Origin: an uncultured Anaerobiospirillum sp.
Lineage (GTDB): Bacteria; Pseudomonadota; Gammaproteobacteria; Enterobacterales; Succinivibrionaceae
Length of the DNA stretch: 53,093 nt
Assembly: GCA_944389785.1 (NCBI GenBank)
Contig: CALXNP010000004.1
Location: forward strand, 1-53,093
Direction of reading: 5' to 3'
Below the pieces are notes generated by a model, which was not told the DNA's origin, did no database searches, and saw nothing but the letters and a program-made list of their open reading frames with translations. This document shows positions 1 to 8,730 of this stretch, in pieces. The position numbers and the translations under genes were made by a program. The stretch's first letter is position 1; every line of letters begins with the position of its first letter.

Positions 1-74
1 GTCGTTAGCTCAGCTGGTAGAGCAGCGGACTCTTAATCCGTTGGTCGCGGGTTCGATCCCCTCACGACCCACCA
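1..74 (+). tRNA. tRNA-Lys (CTT anticodon), first copy, cut by window edge
   Basis: The cloverleaf is complete except for the first two G residues of the acceptor stem, which lie outside the window. The anticodon stem-loop reads GCGGA-CTCTTAA-TCCGT, so the anticodon is CTT (Lys, AAG codon). The T arm GCGGGTTCGATCCCCTC and an encoded CCA end are visible. The remaining sequence is identical to the second copy 32 bases downstream. Confidence 0.95.
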
Positions 75-106
75 TTAAGATGCTTTATTGTAAATGATAA
101 CCCTAC

Positions 107-182
107 GGGTCGTTAGCTCAGCTGGTAGAGCAGCGGACTCTTAATCCGTTGGTCGCGGGTTCGATCCCCTCACGACCCACCA
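107..182 (+). tRNA. tRNA-Lys (CTT anticodon), second copy
   Basis: A complete 76-base cloverleaf with acceptor GGGTCGT pairing with ACGACCC, D arm GCTCAGCTGGTAGAGC, anticodon CTT, and a genomically encoded CCA. It repeats the preceding tRNA-Lys exactly and is followed after 5 bases by tRNA-Val, so the three are probably one transcript. Placement next to cpoB/pal fits the tRNA-Lys genes found near tol-pal clusters in other gammaproteobacteria. Confidence 0.97.
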
Positions 183-187
183 TCGTA

Positions 188-265
188 GGATGCTTAGCTC
201 AGTCTGGTTAGAGCATCTGCCTTACAAGCAGAGGGTCATAGGTTCGAGTCCTATAGCATCCACCA
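188..265 (+). tRNA. tRNA-Val (TAC anticodon)
   Basis: A 78-base cloverleaf: acceptor GGATGCT pairs with AGCATCC, anticodon loop CTTACAA gives anticodon TAC (Val, GTA codon), and CCA is encoded. The sequence is identical over its whole length to the minus-strand tRNA-Val at 52416-52493. Confidence 0.95.
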
Positions 266-353
266 ATACTTAATTCAATCCAATTTTTCACTTTAGAAAG
301 TTATCTACTGCAAATAATTCATTGTTTTATAAAAATATAACTTATATTAAGTA

Positions 354-388
354 TTAAATAAAAATAAAGCAAGCATTTAGCCTGCCTT
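354..388 (-). terminator. Rho-independent terminator after cpoB
   Basis: On the minus strand a 9-bp stem AAGGCAGGC / GCTTGCTTT (two G-T pairs) with loop TAAAT is followed by an ATTTTTATTT tail. It lies 7 bases past the cpoB stop and is the likely end of the tol-pal transcript. Confidence 0.65.
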
Positions 389-394
389 ATCTAA

Positions 395-1090
395 TTATCT
401 TTCTAACTCACGTTTAGCTAAAACAGCAGCAGAATCATTTGGATAAGTTTGAATAACTAAATTAAAGTACTTATTAGCTTTCTCATTATCACCATTTAGT
501 CTACTAATTAAACCAAGTTTATATAGAGCATCAGGTCTTTTTTGAGAGTTATTATATCTTGCAACGTTTAAAAAACTAACCCTAGCATCATCTAATTTGG
601 TTTGATTAAATTGTATTTGTCCAAGCCAATACCAAGCATTTGGAGTTAAAGAATTATCAGGATATTTTTTTAAATAATTATTAAAAGCTATACTTGCCAT
701 TTCAAAATTATTTTGAGTAATATATTGATAAGCGCTATTATACTCTGCTTTAGCTTCATCACTAGCATTATCTACATTAGCTGTAGCAACAGTAGTAGTT
801 GTTGTAGTACTAGTGCTTGCAGTACTATTTGTAACTACAGGAACAATAGTATTACTAGTGTTGCTAGTATTGCTAACAACGTTACTGCTAGCTGTAGGCT
901 TTTTATTCTCTAAAACCTCTATTTGTCCACGTAATTGAGCTATTTCTCCATTAAGTCTAATGATTTCATTTTGTATATTAAGCATAGCTCTTTGCTGTGC
1001 ATCTATTTGTTTTTGTAAATTTTCTTCACTAGCAAAGGCCATGTAAGGTAATATACTAAAAAAAAGAGTTATACCTAGTCCTTTTACCAT
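395..1090 (-). CDS. cpoB: Tol-Pal system protein CpoB (YbgF)
   Basis: Periplasmic protein that in E. coli binds TolA and coordinates peptidoglycan synthesis with outer-membrane constriction. The 231-residue product has a signal peptide (residues 1-20, ending YMAFA). A heptad-like coiled coil follows (about 24-65, ENLQKQIDAQQRAMLNIQNE), matching the TolA-binding trimerisation domain, then a Ser/Thr/Asn/Val-rich linker (about 66-108). C-terminal TPR repeats start at about 112 (YNSAYQYITQNNFEMASIAF; YWLGQIQF; KLGLISRLNGDNEKANKYF). It is the last gene of the tol-pal cluster, 59 bases after pal, with a hairpin in between. Length and domain order are as expected for the family. Confidence 0.93.
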   Translation of the reverse strand: MVKGLGITLFFSILPYMAFASEENLQKQIDAQQRAMLNIQNEIIRLNGEIAQLRGQIEVLENKKPTASSNVVSNTSNTSNTIVPVVTNSTASTSTTTTTTVATANVDNASDEAKAEYNSAYQYITQNNFEMASIAFNNYLKKYPDNSLTPNAWYWLGQIQFNQTKLDDARVSFLNVARYNNSQKRPDALYKLGLISRLNGDNEKANKYFNLVIQTYPNDSAAVLAKRELER

Positions 1091-1110
1091 ATATTTATTA
1101 TTCCTATTAA

Positions 1111-1136
1111 AAAAACGGCATTATATGCCGTTTTTT
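1111..1136 (-). terminator. Hairpin terminator/attenuator between pal and cpoB
   Basis: A perfect stem ACGGCAT / ATGCCGT with a 3-base loop, flanked by A and T runs, so it can act on either strand. On the minus strand it is followed by TTTTTT. It should reduce cpoB transcription relative to pal, or force cpoB to use its own promoter. Confidence 0.7.
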
Positions 1137-1149
1137 ATCAATTAAGCTT

Positions 1150-1716
1150 TTAATAGTTAATTACTGCACGACGATTTTTTGACCAAGCATTCTCATCATG
1201 CCCTATAACTGCAGGTTTTTCCTCACCATAGCTAACAATAGATAATTGATTAATATCAACACCTAAATTTTGCATATACTGCGCAACAGAACGAGCACGT
1301 CTCTCACCTAAAGCAATATTGTACTCAGGAGTACCACGCTCATCTGTATGACCTTCAATAATAATACGAGAGTCAGGATTATCTCTTAAATACTGAGCAT
1401 GTGACTGCATTACTACTATATAGTCATCTAAGATTTGATCTGAATCATACTTAAAATATACTGTATTATTATCACGTAAGTTTTGTGGCCCTGTAAAACC
1501 ATTATTAGCAGCATTATAATCATTGCTAACAGTAATAGAGCCATCAGGATCTAAACCTGTTTGCACTTCACCTTGCTGCATGTAGCCCCCATTGTTATAG
1601 CTACCATCTTCAACTAAAACGCCACTATTACTACCAGCATTTGGATCAGTTGCACATCCGCTTAAGATAACTGCTCCAAGTACTAAAGATAAAGCTTGCC
1701 ATAAATTTGTCTTCAT
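1150..1716 (-). CDS. pal: Peptidoglycan-associated lipoprotein Pal
   Basis: Outer-membrane lipoprotein that grips peptidoglycan and is released or relocated by TolB during division. The 188-residue product starts with a lipoprotein signal whose lipobox is LSGC, placing the acylated Cys at about residue 21. A flexible Asn/Gly-rich linker follows. The C-terminal OmpA-like domain (about 80-188) carries YFKYDSDQI, the peptidoglycan-binding stretch EGHTDERGTPEYN, and GERRARSVAQYM, ending KNRRAVINY. Gene order tolB-pal-cpoB is canonical; pal follows tolB after 18 bases. Confidence 0.97.
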   Translation of the reverse strand: MKTNLWQALSLVLGAVILSGCATDPNAGSNSGVLVEDGSYNNGGYMQQGEVQTGLDPDGSITVSNDYNAANNGFTGPQNLRDNNTVYFKYDSDQILDDYIVVMQSHAQYLRDNPDSRIIIEGHTDERGTPEYNIALGERRARSVAQYMQNLGVDINQLSIVSYGEEKPAVIGHDENAWSKNRRAVINY

Positions 1717-1734
1717 TTTTTTTTCCTTTTTCTA

Positions 1735-3018
1735 TTAATTAGCAGTTAAAGGTCCCCAAGCAGGAGAACTAACTTCACCTTGTGTTGATGGTAAATTAGC
1801 TTTAAATCTACCATCTGCTGAAACTAGAGCAAGACCCTTACGTCCTTGATATACTGTTGAATATATTATCATAGTTCCATTTGGTGCAACACTAGGAGAT
1901 TCATCTAATGATGATGTAGTAAGCATATATACACTGCCATCACTATCTACACGTGCTACACGATAGCCTTGATGTTGAGTAATTACAATCAAAGCATTTG
2001 AATCTGGTATTGCCTTTGAGGATAGATTTGTTGAACCTTGATATGTAACTCTTTGAGTCTTTCCATTTGCAAAGTTATAGCTATAAATTTGAGCTCTGCC
2101 ACCTCGCTCTGAAGTAAAGTATAAAGTCTGACTATCATATGACCAAGAAGGCTCTGTATCAATAGCTGGACTGTTTGTTACTCTTTGCAAACGTCTTGTG
2201 GTTAGATCAAAATAGTAAATATCTGGTTGTCCATCCTTAGATAAAGTCATTGCAATTTTATTGCCATCAGGTGACCATACAGGTGAACTATTTAATCCAG
2301 GGAAAGAAGCAAGCTTTGTTCTTTTTTTAGTATAAATATCATGTACAAAAATAGCAGGACGTCTGCTCTCAAAGCTTACATAAACTAATCTTTTACCATC
2401 AGGTGACCAATTTGGTGTCATAACAGGCTCTGTTGATTTTAAAACAGGTGTCTCATTAAAACCATCATAATCTGCTGTCATTAACTGATATGGGAACTTA
2501 TCATTGTGCTTATATACAATATAAGCAATTCTAGTTCTAAAAGCACCTTTAATACCTGTAAGCTTTTCAAAAACTCTATCAGAAACACGATGAGCTGCTT
2601 CACGCATAGTCTGTATTGAGCTTGCACCTCGTCTATGTTCTAAAATGGTACCTCTTTGATTAGCAGCTAAGCTAATTAATTGAAATTCAACTTGATACTT
2701 ATCGCCATCTAAATAAACTTTACCTATAACTAAAGCCTCAGCATTAGTTTGAGCTAAAACATCAAGATTAAGACGATTTTGTGCATCTAAATAATTTCTT
2801 GGTAGTTGTGATTGCACTATTGGTGAGAATTTACCTGAGCGCATCAAATCAGCACTAACAACAGAACTTACATCAACACCAAGATTAGGCTGTTCAAAAG
2901 GTAGTACTATAATTTTTCTACCCTCATTGATACCACCTGTAATCTGTAGCTGCAAAGCAGCATGAGCATTGATGGTTATAAAAAACAAAGCACAAATTGC
3001 TATAAGTTTTTTTAACAT
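1735..3018 (-). CDS. tolB: Tol-Pal system beta-propeller protein TolB
   Basis: Periplasmic beta-propeller that shuttles between Pal and TolA. The product is 427 residues (E. coli TolB is 430) with a signal peptide MLKKLIAICALFFITINAHA. An N-terminal D1/D2 domain is followed by propeller blades with repeated PNWSPDGKRLVYVS, PVWSPDGNKIAMT and PSWSYDSQTLYFTS motifs. A longer frame begins at 3036, but the Shine-Dalgarno AAGGAG lies inside those six extra codons, 6-7 bases before the ATG at 3018, so 3018 is taken as the start. It lies between tolA and pal in the usual order. Confidence 0.97.
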   Translation of the reverse strand: MLKKLIAICALFFITINAHAALQLQITGGINEGRKIIVLPFEQPNLGVDVSSVVSADLMRSGKFSPIVQSQLPRNYLDAQNRLNLDVLAQTNAEALVIGKVYLDGDKYQVEFQLISLAANQRGTILEHRRGASSIQTMREAAHRVSDRVFEKLTGIKGAFRTRIAYIVYKHNDKFPYQLMTADYDGFNETPVLKSTEPVMTPNWSPDGKRLVYVSFESRRPAIFVHDIYTKKRTKLASFPGLNSSPVWSPDGNKIAMTLSKDGQPDIYYFDLTTRRLQRVTNSPAIDTEPSWSYDSQTLYFTSERGGRAQIYSYNFANGKTQRVTYQGSTNLSSKAIPDSNALIVITQHQGYRVARVDSDGSVYMLTTSSLDESPSVAPNGTMIIYSTVYQGRKGLALVSADGRFKANLPSTQGEVSSPAWGPLTAN

Positions 3019-3058
3019 GAAATACTCCTTAAACAAAAATTTATACTATATTATAGCA

Positions 3059-4021
3059 CTAAAGCTTAGGTGTCATAGTTAAAACTACAGTATTACACTC
3101 TTGACAATTAATAGGAGGTCTTGGCATCATTCCGATTAACCTAATAGCATCTAAAGCACTTTTACATACTCTACTGTCACCTTGACACTTTTCATTAGAA
3201 ATCAAGCCTCCATTGTCAACATTAAAGGTAACTACCACCTTTTTACCATTCATAGATGGATCTACATACCAATTTTGCAATACTAAAGTTTGTATTTTAT
3301 CACCATAGGCTTGACTTTCAGCACTACCATTTCCACTTATAGCGGCCTCTCCACCTACTGTACCATTAGCTTGACCTAATAAAGATTGTTCAAGATCATC
3401 TAATTCTTGTTGTTGCTGTTGTTGTAAAGCTTTTTGTTCTGCTAATTTTTTTTGTTCTTCTTTAAGTTTTTGCTGTTCATAAGCTAACTTTTTCTTTTCT
3501 TCCTCAAGCTTTTTTTGTTCAGCTAAACGCTTTTGCTCTTCTTGTTTTTGCTTTTCAAGCTCTTTACGTTTTTGCTCCTCCAAACGCTTTTGCTCTAATT
3601 CTTTGCGTTTTTGCTCCTCTAAACGCTTTTTTTCTAATTCTTTACGCTTTTGTTCTTCAAGACGCTTTTTTTCCTCTAAGCGTTTTTTCTCTAACTCTTG
3701 TTTTTTCTTTAAAGCTAAAGCTTCACGTTCTTGCTGTAATTTTTTTTGAGCTTCAATATTTTTCTTTAGTTGTTCTTCTTTTTGTTTATTATTATTTTCT
3801 ACTTTTATAGGCTCTTTAGCACTAACAGCAGGAGTCTCAATTTTAGGAGCATTTTTACTAGCAGCACCACCTAATTGCACTACTGTAGCCTTCATAATAT
3901 TTGAGCTTTGACTATCTGGCCTTTTAGGTTTATCTAAAGACACATTTATAGCTAAAATTAAAATTAGCAATATATGTATAATAATTGCTACTATAAAAGC
4001 AACGCCTATATTAATCTTCAT
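3059..4021 (-). CDS. tolA: Cell envelope integrity protein TolA
   Basis: Inner-membrane-anchored, periplasm-spanning energy transducer of the Tol-Pal machine. The 320-residue product has an N-terminal transmembrane segment (about 7-27, VAFIVAIIIHILLILILAI). A long Lys/Glu/Gln helical domain (about 75-205) is built of repeated KRLEEQKRKELE units. The C-terminal TolA-III domain (about 235-320) contains YGDKIQTLVLQNWYVDPSMNGK and paired Cys residues (CQGDSRVC, CQEC). Domain order is normal but the total is shorter than E. coli TolA (421 residues), mainly because domain II is shorter. It lies 12 bases after tolR. Confidence 0.95.
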   Translation of the reverse strand: MKINIGVAFIVAIIIHILLILILAINVSLDKPKRPDSQSSNIMKATVVQLGGAASKNAPKIETPAVSAKEPIKVENNNKQKEEQLKKNIEAQKKLQQEREALALKKKQELEKKRLEEKKRLEEQKRKELEKKRLEEQKRKELEQKRLEEQKRKELEKQKQEEQKRLAEQKKLEEEKKKLAYEQQKLKEEQKKLAEQKALQQQQQQELDDLEQSLLGQANGTVGGEAAISGNGSAESQAYGDKIQTLVLQNWYVDPSMNGKKVVVTFNVDNGGLISNEKCQGDSRVCKSALDAIRLIGMMPRPPINCQECNTVVLTMTPKL

Positions 4022-4033
4022 AATAATCCTGCT

Positions 4034-4459
4034 TTATTCAATAGGATCAGTAACTAAACCTACTTGCTCAACTCCTGCATTTTTTAATGCATTCATCAAT
4101 TGTATAACACTATCATAAGTAACTTGAGCATCTCCTTGAACTACAACAGGGCGATTAGGATCCTTTTGTAATTCTTTTTTTACCTCTAAAGCTAATTCAT
4201 TTAAATCAGGTAACTTTACAGATGAAGTATCAACGCTTACAAAATATTGTCCAGCTCTATCAATAGAGGCAATAATAGGTGTTCTTTGATCCTCATTCAT
4301 AGCTTCTGCTGTAGCCTTAGGCAAATCAACAGTTACACCTTGCATTACAACAGGAGCTGTAGCAATAAAAATCACCAATAACACTAACATCACATCAATG
4401 TATGGAACTACATTAATTTCAGCTACAGCACGAGATTTACGTCTTGCATGTGTGCGCAT
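4034..4459 (-). CDS. tolR: Tol-Pal system protein TolR
   Basis: Inner-membrane stator subunit that works with TolQ to convert proton-motive force into TolA movement (ExbD/TolR family). It is 141 residues: a basic N terminus (RTHARRKSRAVAEINVVPYID), one transmembrane segment (about 22-42, VMLVLLVIFIATAPVV) with the conserved Asp in PYIDVMLVLL, and a periplasmic domain ending QLMNALKNAGVEQVGLVTDP. It starts 9 bases after tolQ. Confidence 0.96.
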   Translation of the reverse strand: MRTHARRKSRAVAEINVVPYIDVMLVLLVIFIATAPVVMQGVTVDLPKATAEAMNEDQRTPIIASIDRAGQYFVSVDTSSVKLPDLNELALEVKKELQKDPNRPVVVQGDAQVTYDSVIQLMNALKNAGVEQVGLVTDPIE

Positions 4460-4468
4460 TTTATCACC

Positions 4469-5533
4469 TTAATTTTTATTATTATTACCAGGACTTATGT
4501 ACTGAACTTTATCTGAACTAGAGGTTGAACTATAGTCAGTAAATTGATGGTTATTATTGCTTCTACTAATAAAAGATCCTTGTGTTTTTAAAGCTTCACT
4601 ATCTATATTGAAACTTGCTTTAACATTCTTATACTCATCTGCATGATAAGAGTTTTTATTAGTATTTGACTCTTGTCCACTATTTGTTTGATATTCTTCA
4701 TTACTATATTTATAGCTAGCATTATTAGAACTATTTTGTAAGTTTTTATGAGCAGTATTAGTAGTGCTTGTAGTATAAGTTTTTGTTTCATACTGAGTAT
4801 AGCTATTTGTTTGAGTATGATTTGCTTCATTACTACCTTTTTGCATTTGAGCTCTAATAGTAACTAAACGACGATTTAAGATAGTTGCAAACTCATCCAT
4901 AAAATTTAAATAGCGATTTTCTAAAGCCTCAACTTTAGTAATGAAACGATTGTAAAACATAACAGCAGGAATAGCGGCAAATAAACCCATAGCAGTTGCT
5001 ATCAAAGCTTCAGCAATAGGTGGAGCTACCATAGACAAAGTAGCATTTTTTACTGCTGCTAAAGCCACAAAAGCATGCATAATACCCCACACTGTACCAA
5101 AAAGACCAATATATGGACTAATAGAACCAATAGTAGCAAGTGTAGGCAAATGTGTTTCAAGCTCTTCAACCTCACGTGAACTTGCTACTTTCATTTGACG
5201 ATAAGTTCCATCCATAACAACTTCTTGATCGGCAGGACCTGAGTTTACTAAACGCACAAACTCTTTAAAACCTGCAGCATAAATCACCTCAAGACCTATT
5301 AAGCTATCATGTCTTTTAACACAATCTTGATATAGATTATTAAGATCGGTGCCTGACCAAAATCTATCTTCAAACTCATCTGCTTTTTGTCTTGATAGTT
5401 TATATTGATTCGATCTTTGTATAATAATAGTCCATGAAATAACAGATAAAGCGATTAAAAAAATCATTACCAGTTGCACAAGAAAGCTTGCGTTTAACAC
5501 AAGCTCTATAAATGAAAGCTCTTTTGTCTGCAT
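4469..5533 (-). CDS. tolQ: Tol-Pal system protein TolQ with a long low-complexity C-terminal tail
   Basis: Inner-membrane proton-channel subunit (MotA/TolQ/ExbB family). Three transmembrane regions are visible: about 13-37, about 135-165 and about 165-200. The family core includes LPTLATIGSISPYIGLFGTVWGIM and PIAEALIATAMGLFAAIPAVMFYN. The core ends near residue 235, the full length of E. coli TolQ (230), but the frame continues to residue 354. The added tail is rich in Asn, Ser, Thr and Tyr (for example NSYTQYETKTYTTSTTNTAH) and should be cytoplasmic. There is no frameshift sign: tolR follows after 9 bases with its own start. The stop of ybgC overlaps the tolQ start (TAATG), suggesting translational coupling. 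Confidence 0.95.
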   Translation of the reverse strand: MQTKELSFIELVLNASFLVQLVMIFLIALSVISWTIIIQRSNQYKLSRQKADEFEDRFWSGTDLNNLYQDCVKRHDSLIGLEVIYAAGFKEFVRLVNSGPADQEVVMDGTYRQMKVASSREVEELETHLPTLATIGSISPYIGLFGTVWGIMHAFVALAAVKNATLSMVAPPIAEALIATAMGLFAAIPAVMFYNRFITKVEALENRYLNFMDEFATILNRRLVTIRAQMQKGSNEANHTQTNSYTQYETKTYTTSTTNTAHKNLQNSSNNASYKYSNEEYQTNSGQESNTNKNSYHADEYKNVKASFNIDSEALKTQGSFISRSNNNHQFTDYSSTSSSDKVQYISPGNNNKN

Positions 5534-5973
5534 TAGTAACTCACCTCTAAAGCTTGTGAATTTAACTGCTCAATTTGTGTTGATGCTATATCTTTTATCT
5601 CTTGTGGTATCACAAGTAGTTTTTGAGATTCTGTACTTATAAAAGCAATTTGACACTCAAGCTCAAATATAAGCTCATTATCTTGATTTAAAACTTGCTG
5701 ATAAAATGATAAGGCAACCTGACGTATTTTATTTGGAATACAGGTAATTGTTAGCACATCATCAAGTTTAGCACTTTTTTTAAAATTAGCTTTAAGCTTT
5801 GTCACAACAAAAGCCATTTTTTTTTCTAAAAGAGTTTGTTGATTTAAACCTACACTTCTAACCCATTCAGTTCTAGCTCTTTCTGTAAATTTTAAATAAT
5901 TAGCATGATATACAATGCCACCTGCATCTGTATCCTCATAATAAACTCTAGCTTTAATTGCAAAAGCTTGCAT
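5533..5973 (-). CDS. ybgC: Acyl-CoA thioesterase YbgC (4-hydroxybenzoyl-CoA thioesterase family)
   Basis: Hot-dog fold thioesterase encoded first in tol-pal operons; in E. coli it acts on acyl-CoAs/acyl-ACP and associates with phospholipid metabolism. The 146-residue product has the family active-site stretch YYEDTDAGGIVYHANYLKF at about residues 11-29, with the catalytic Asp in EDTDAGG. This is followed by ERARTEWVRSVG. The stop overlaps tolQ by one base and the start lies 2 bases after the ruvB stop, so it probably belongs to one ruvCAB-ybgC-tol transcript. Confidence 0.95.
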   Translation of the reverse strand: MQAFAIKARVYYEDTDAGGIVYHANYLKFTERARTEWVRSVGLNQQTLLEKKMAFVVTKLKANFKKSAKLDDVLTITCIPNKIRQVALSFYQQVLNQDNELIFELECQIAFISTESQKLLVIPQEIKDIASTQIEQLNSQALEVSY

Positions 5974-5975
5974 CT

Positions 5976-7037
5976 TTATTCCTCTCCTGAATAAGGTAAA
6001 TTAAATTTGTCATAGGCTTTTTGTGTAGCAACACGTCCGCTTCTTGTTCTTTGAACAAAGCCTTGTTGAATTAAATAAGGTTCTACTACATTTTCTAAGG
6101 TATCACGTTCATGACCTAATGAGGCAGCTAAACTCTCAATACCAACAGGACCACCTTTAAAGTCAACAATAATTGCTTTTAAATACTCTCTATCAAAACA
6201 ATCAAATCCATCTGGATCTATTTTTTGCAAATCTAAAGCTGCGCTTGCTACTTCAAAATTAATAAAGCCTTGAGCTTTAACTTGTGCATAATCACGTACT
6301 CTTTTTAATAATCTATTAGCAATACGTGGGGTACCGCGTGATCTTTTAGCTATTTCATAAGCCCCATCATCATCTATGGAGATACCAAGTTTTTTAGCAC
6401 TAGCTCTAATAATCAATAATAGTTCATTAGGACTATAGTATTGCAATTGCAAAATAATACCAAATCTAGCACGCATTGGCGAGGTTAAAGTACCTGCTTT
6501 AGTAGTAGCACCAATTAATGTAAAGGGATTTAGTCCTATTTTAATTGAACGAGCAGATGGTCCTTCACCTGTCATAATATCAACTTCATAGTCTTCCATA
6601 GCAGGATACATAAACTCCTCAATTACAGGAGAAAGACGATGAATTTCATCAATAAAGATTACATCCCTATCTTGTAAATTAGTTAGTAAAGCAGCTGCAT
6701 CACCTTTTTTTTCTAAAGCAGGACCTGAAGTTTGAGATATATGTACACCTAATTCATTGGCTATAATATTAGATAAAGTTGTTTTACCAAGACCAGGAGG
6801 TCCAAAAATTAAAACATGATCTAAAGCCTCGCCTCGTAATTTAGCTGCTTTTAGTGCAATTTCAAGCTGACCTTTAACATCTTCTTGACCTATATAATCT
6901 GATAAATACTTAGGTCTAAGTGCTCTATCCTCTGCATTTTGATTAGATAAATAACGCTCTTGCTCTGTAGGTTCTGCTCTTACTAAAGGTGATATCTCCA
7001 ACATATCGGCAACTATAGCTGATTGTGATTCTGCCAT
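5976..7037 (-). CDS. ruvB: Holliday junction branch migration ATPase RuvB
   Basis: AAA+ motor that drives branch migration with RuvA in recombinational repair. The 353-residue product has Walker [10 protein letters not shown] (about 78-86), Walker B DEIHRL, sensor-1 [18 protein letters not shown], sensor-2 [19 protein letters not shown], and a C-terminal winged helix ending [12 protein letters not shown]. The N-terminal stretch [15 protein letters not shown] is typical. The ruvA stop and the ruvB start overlap at 7037. Confidence 0.98.
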   Translation of the reverse strand: MAESQSAIVADMLEISPLVRAEPTEQERYLSNQNAEDRALRPKYLSDYIGQEDVKGQLEIALKAAKLRGEALDHVLIFGPPGLGKTTLSNIIANELGVHISQTSGPALEKKGDAAALLTNLQDRDVIFIDEIHRLSPVIEEFMYPAMEDYEVDIMTGEGPSARSIKIGLNPFTLIGATTKAGTLTSPMRARFGIILQLQYYSPNELLLIIRASAKKLGISIDDDGAYEIAKRSRGTPRIANRLLKRVRDYAQVKAQGFINFEVASAALDLQKIDPDGFDCFDREYLKAIIVDFKGGPVGIESLAASLGHERDTLENVVEPYLIQQGFVQRTRSGRVATQKAYDKFNLPYSGEE

Positions 7038-7648
7038 TATTGTTTACTCCTTGAGATACTTGCTAAAGCCCTAACAATAACAGTACGTGTATCCATACCC
7101 TCAGTATAAACTTGTTTTATATGCATTAAAGCTATATTTTCTTTATAACCTAAACCTACTAAAGCACCTAAAGCTTCATCTAAAATAAAGCCATCTGCAA
7201 GTTTAACATCATTATCAGCAGTTTTAACTGTATTAGCAAAATTAAGCTTAGATAATCTATCCTTAAGCTCTACAATCATACGCTCTGCTGTCTTTTTACC
7301 AACACCTGGAATTTTAAGTAAGTTATTACTCTGTTCATTGATAATAGCAAAGACAAAATCTTCAACACTAAAACTTGAAAGTACTGCCATAGCAGCTTTA
7401 GGCCCTAAACCATTAACTTTAATAATCTCTTTAAATAAAGTACGGCCTTCTAAACTATCAAAGCCATAAAGTAAAGAAGCATCCTCTCTTACTATATGGC
7501 AAGTATATAAAAATATTTCATCTTGTAAATTACATTTAGATAATAAGCCAGCTGTAACTTCAACCTCGTAACCTACACCGCTAGGGCACTCTATTGTTAA
7601 CATCATGCCCTCAAAGTTTATAATTTTACCGCGTATACTTCCTATCAT
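7037..7648 (-). CDS. ruvA: Holliday junction branch migration protein RuvA
   Basis: Tetrameric Holliday-junction binding protein. The 203-residue product begins MIGSIRGKI, has an N-terminal OB fold, two helix-hairpin-helix motifs ([19 protein letters not shown] and [19 protein letters not shown]), and the RuvB-contacting C-terminal domain ([17 protein letters not shown]). It lies between ruvC (18 bases upstream) and ruvB (1-base overlap). Confidence 0.98.
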   Translation of the reverse strand: MIGSIRGKIINFEGMMLTIECPSGVGYEVEVTAGLLSKCNLQDEIFLYTCHIVREDASLLYGFDSLEGRTLFKEIIKVNGLGPKAAMAVLSSFSVEDFVFAIINEQSNNLLKIPGVGKKTAERMIVELKDRLSKLNFANTVKTADNDVKLADGFILDEALGALVGLGYKENIALMHIKQVYTEGMDTRTVIVRALASISRSKQ

Positions 7649-7666
7649 AAAACTTAACTTAACCTT

Positions 7667-8203
7667 TTAACCTTGTCTATAACGCCCACGCACAGATGAT
7701 CCAATACTTACACCCGGAATTTCACGAGTAACCCTATAAGTATAAGCATGACAAATAGCACAAGCTAATGCATCTGAAGCATCTACTTGCGGGGTACCAT
7801 TTAATCTTAAAATATTCTTGACCATATATTGTACTTGCTCTTTTTGTGCAGAGCCATAGCCCACTATAGCTTTTTTTATCTGCATAGGAGTATACTCATA
7901 GACATCAAGACCACAATTAGTTACTGCAACCATAGCTGCAGCTCTTGCCTCAGAAAGCTTGACAGTAGATTGTACATTTTTAGATAAAAATGTTTCTTCA
8001 ATGGCCATCACTGTAGGCTTGTATTGATTAACTATAGTAGTTACTGCCTCAAAAATAGTTTGCAGTCTTTTATATAACTGCTTTTGTGTTAACAAAATAC
8101 AACCAGAACCCAAATAAGCAACTTCTGATCCAATTAAAGAAATGACACCATAGCCTGTTTTATGAGATCCAGGATCAATACCTAGCACAATCTGATTTAT
8201 CAT
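7667..8203 (-). CDS. ruvC: Holliday junction resolvase RuvC
   Basis: Mg2+-dependent endonuclease that resolves Holliday junctions. The 178-residue product shows the catalytic acidic residues in context: GIDPGSHKTGYG (Asp near 9), IEETFLSKN, and VDASDALACAICH. It is first in the ruvCAB-ybgC-tol series and has a candidate promoter just upstream. Confidence 0.97.
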   Translation of the reverse strand: MINQIVLGIDPGSHKTGYGVISLIGSEVAYLGSGCILLTQKQLYKRLQTIFEAVTTIVNQYKPTVMAIEETFLSKNVQSTVKLSEARAAAMVAVTNCGLDVYEYTPMQIKKAIVGYGSAQKEQVQYMVKNILRLNGTPQVDASDALACAICHAYTYRVTREIPGVSIGSSVRGRYRQG

Positions 8204-8247
8204 ATATAATTTAGTCTATTAATTAATTTAATCATTTAAATTTTATG

Positions 8248-8276
8248 ATTATAATCGTTTTTATAGCTGTTTTTAA
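8248..8276 (-). promoter_or_regulatory. Candidate sigma-70 promoter for ruvC operon
   Basis: On the minus strand the -10 TATAAT (8248-8253) and a -35-like TTAAAA (8271-8276) are separated by 17 bases. The -10 is perfect and the -35 matches four of six positions. It lies 45 bases upstream of the ruvC start in a very AT-rich region, where chance matches are common. Confidence 0.4.
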
Positions 8277-8730
8277 AGATAAATTAAACATACTGATTAA
8301 TATATTCTAAAATCAGTTAAACTTTACTTAACTTCACTATTAACTTAATGAAAAATTTTATTTCTCAAAATACATATAATCTTTGATAAAAATAAATTCA
8401 TAATATTCTGCTTATACTAGCTACTTAGGATTATATTTTTATAGTAAAAATATAGTATTCATCATCTAATTACATTAAATTGTGTATTCTACTATTAGTT
8501 CAATATTAATCAAATATCAAAAAGAGCTCATAATCTGATAAAACTTACTTTATTATAAGTAGATATTCTTGCAAAAACACAAAATACGTGATACAAAATA
8601 TATGTTAAAAAATGGTATTTATAATCAAATATAGTATAGATATAGCTGTATTGATTAATGGTTAATAGATAATAACTAACAAAGTATTAATAGGCTTAAA
8701 AAATTTAAATAGTATTTTTTGAGGATATTT

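Noticed and set aside
713..913. Plus-strand ORF opposite cpoB and similar antisense ORFs (for example 15681-15929, 21196-21594, 25136-25468, 33266-33562, 46390-46641)
   Set aside because: They are antisense shadows of well-supported genes with low-complexity translations and no ribosome binding sites.
3018..3036. TolB start at 3036
   Set aside because: The ribosome binding site AAGGAG falls within the added codons, immediately before the ATG at 3018.
4603..4830. Alternative frame inside the TolQ tail
   Set aside because: It overlaps the intact tolQ frame and translates to a repetitive Ile/Lys/Met peptide typical of frame-shifted AT-rich repeats.
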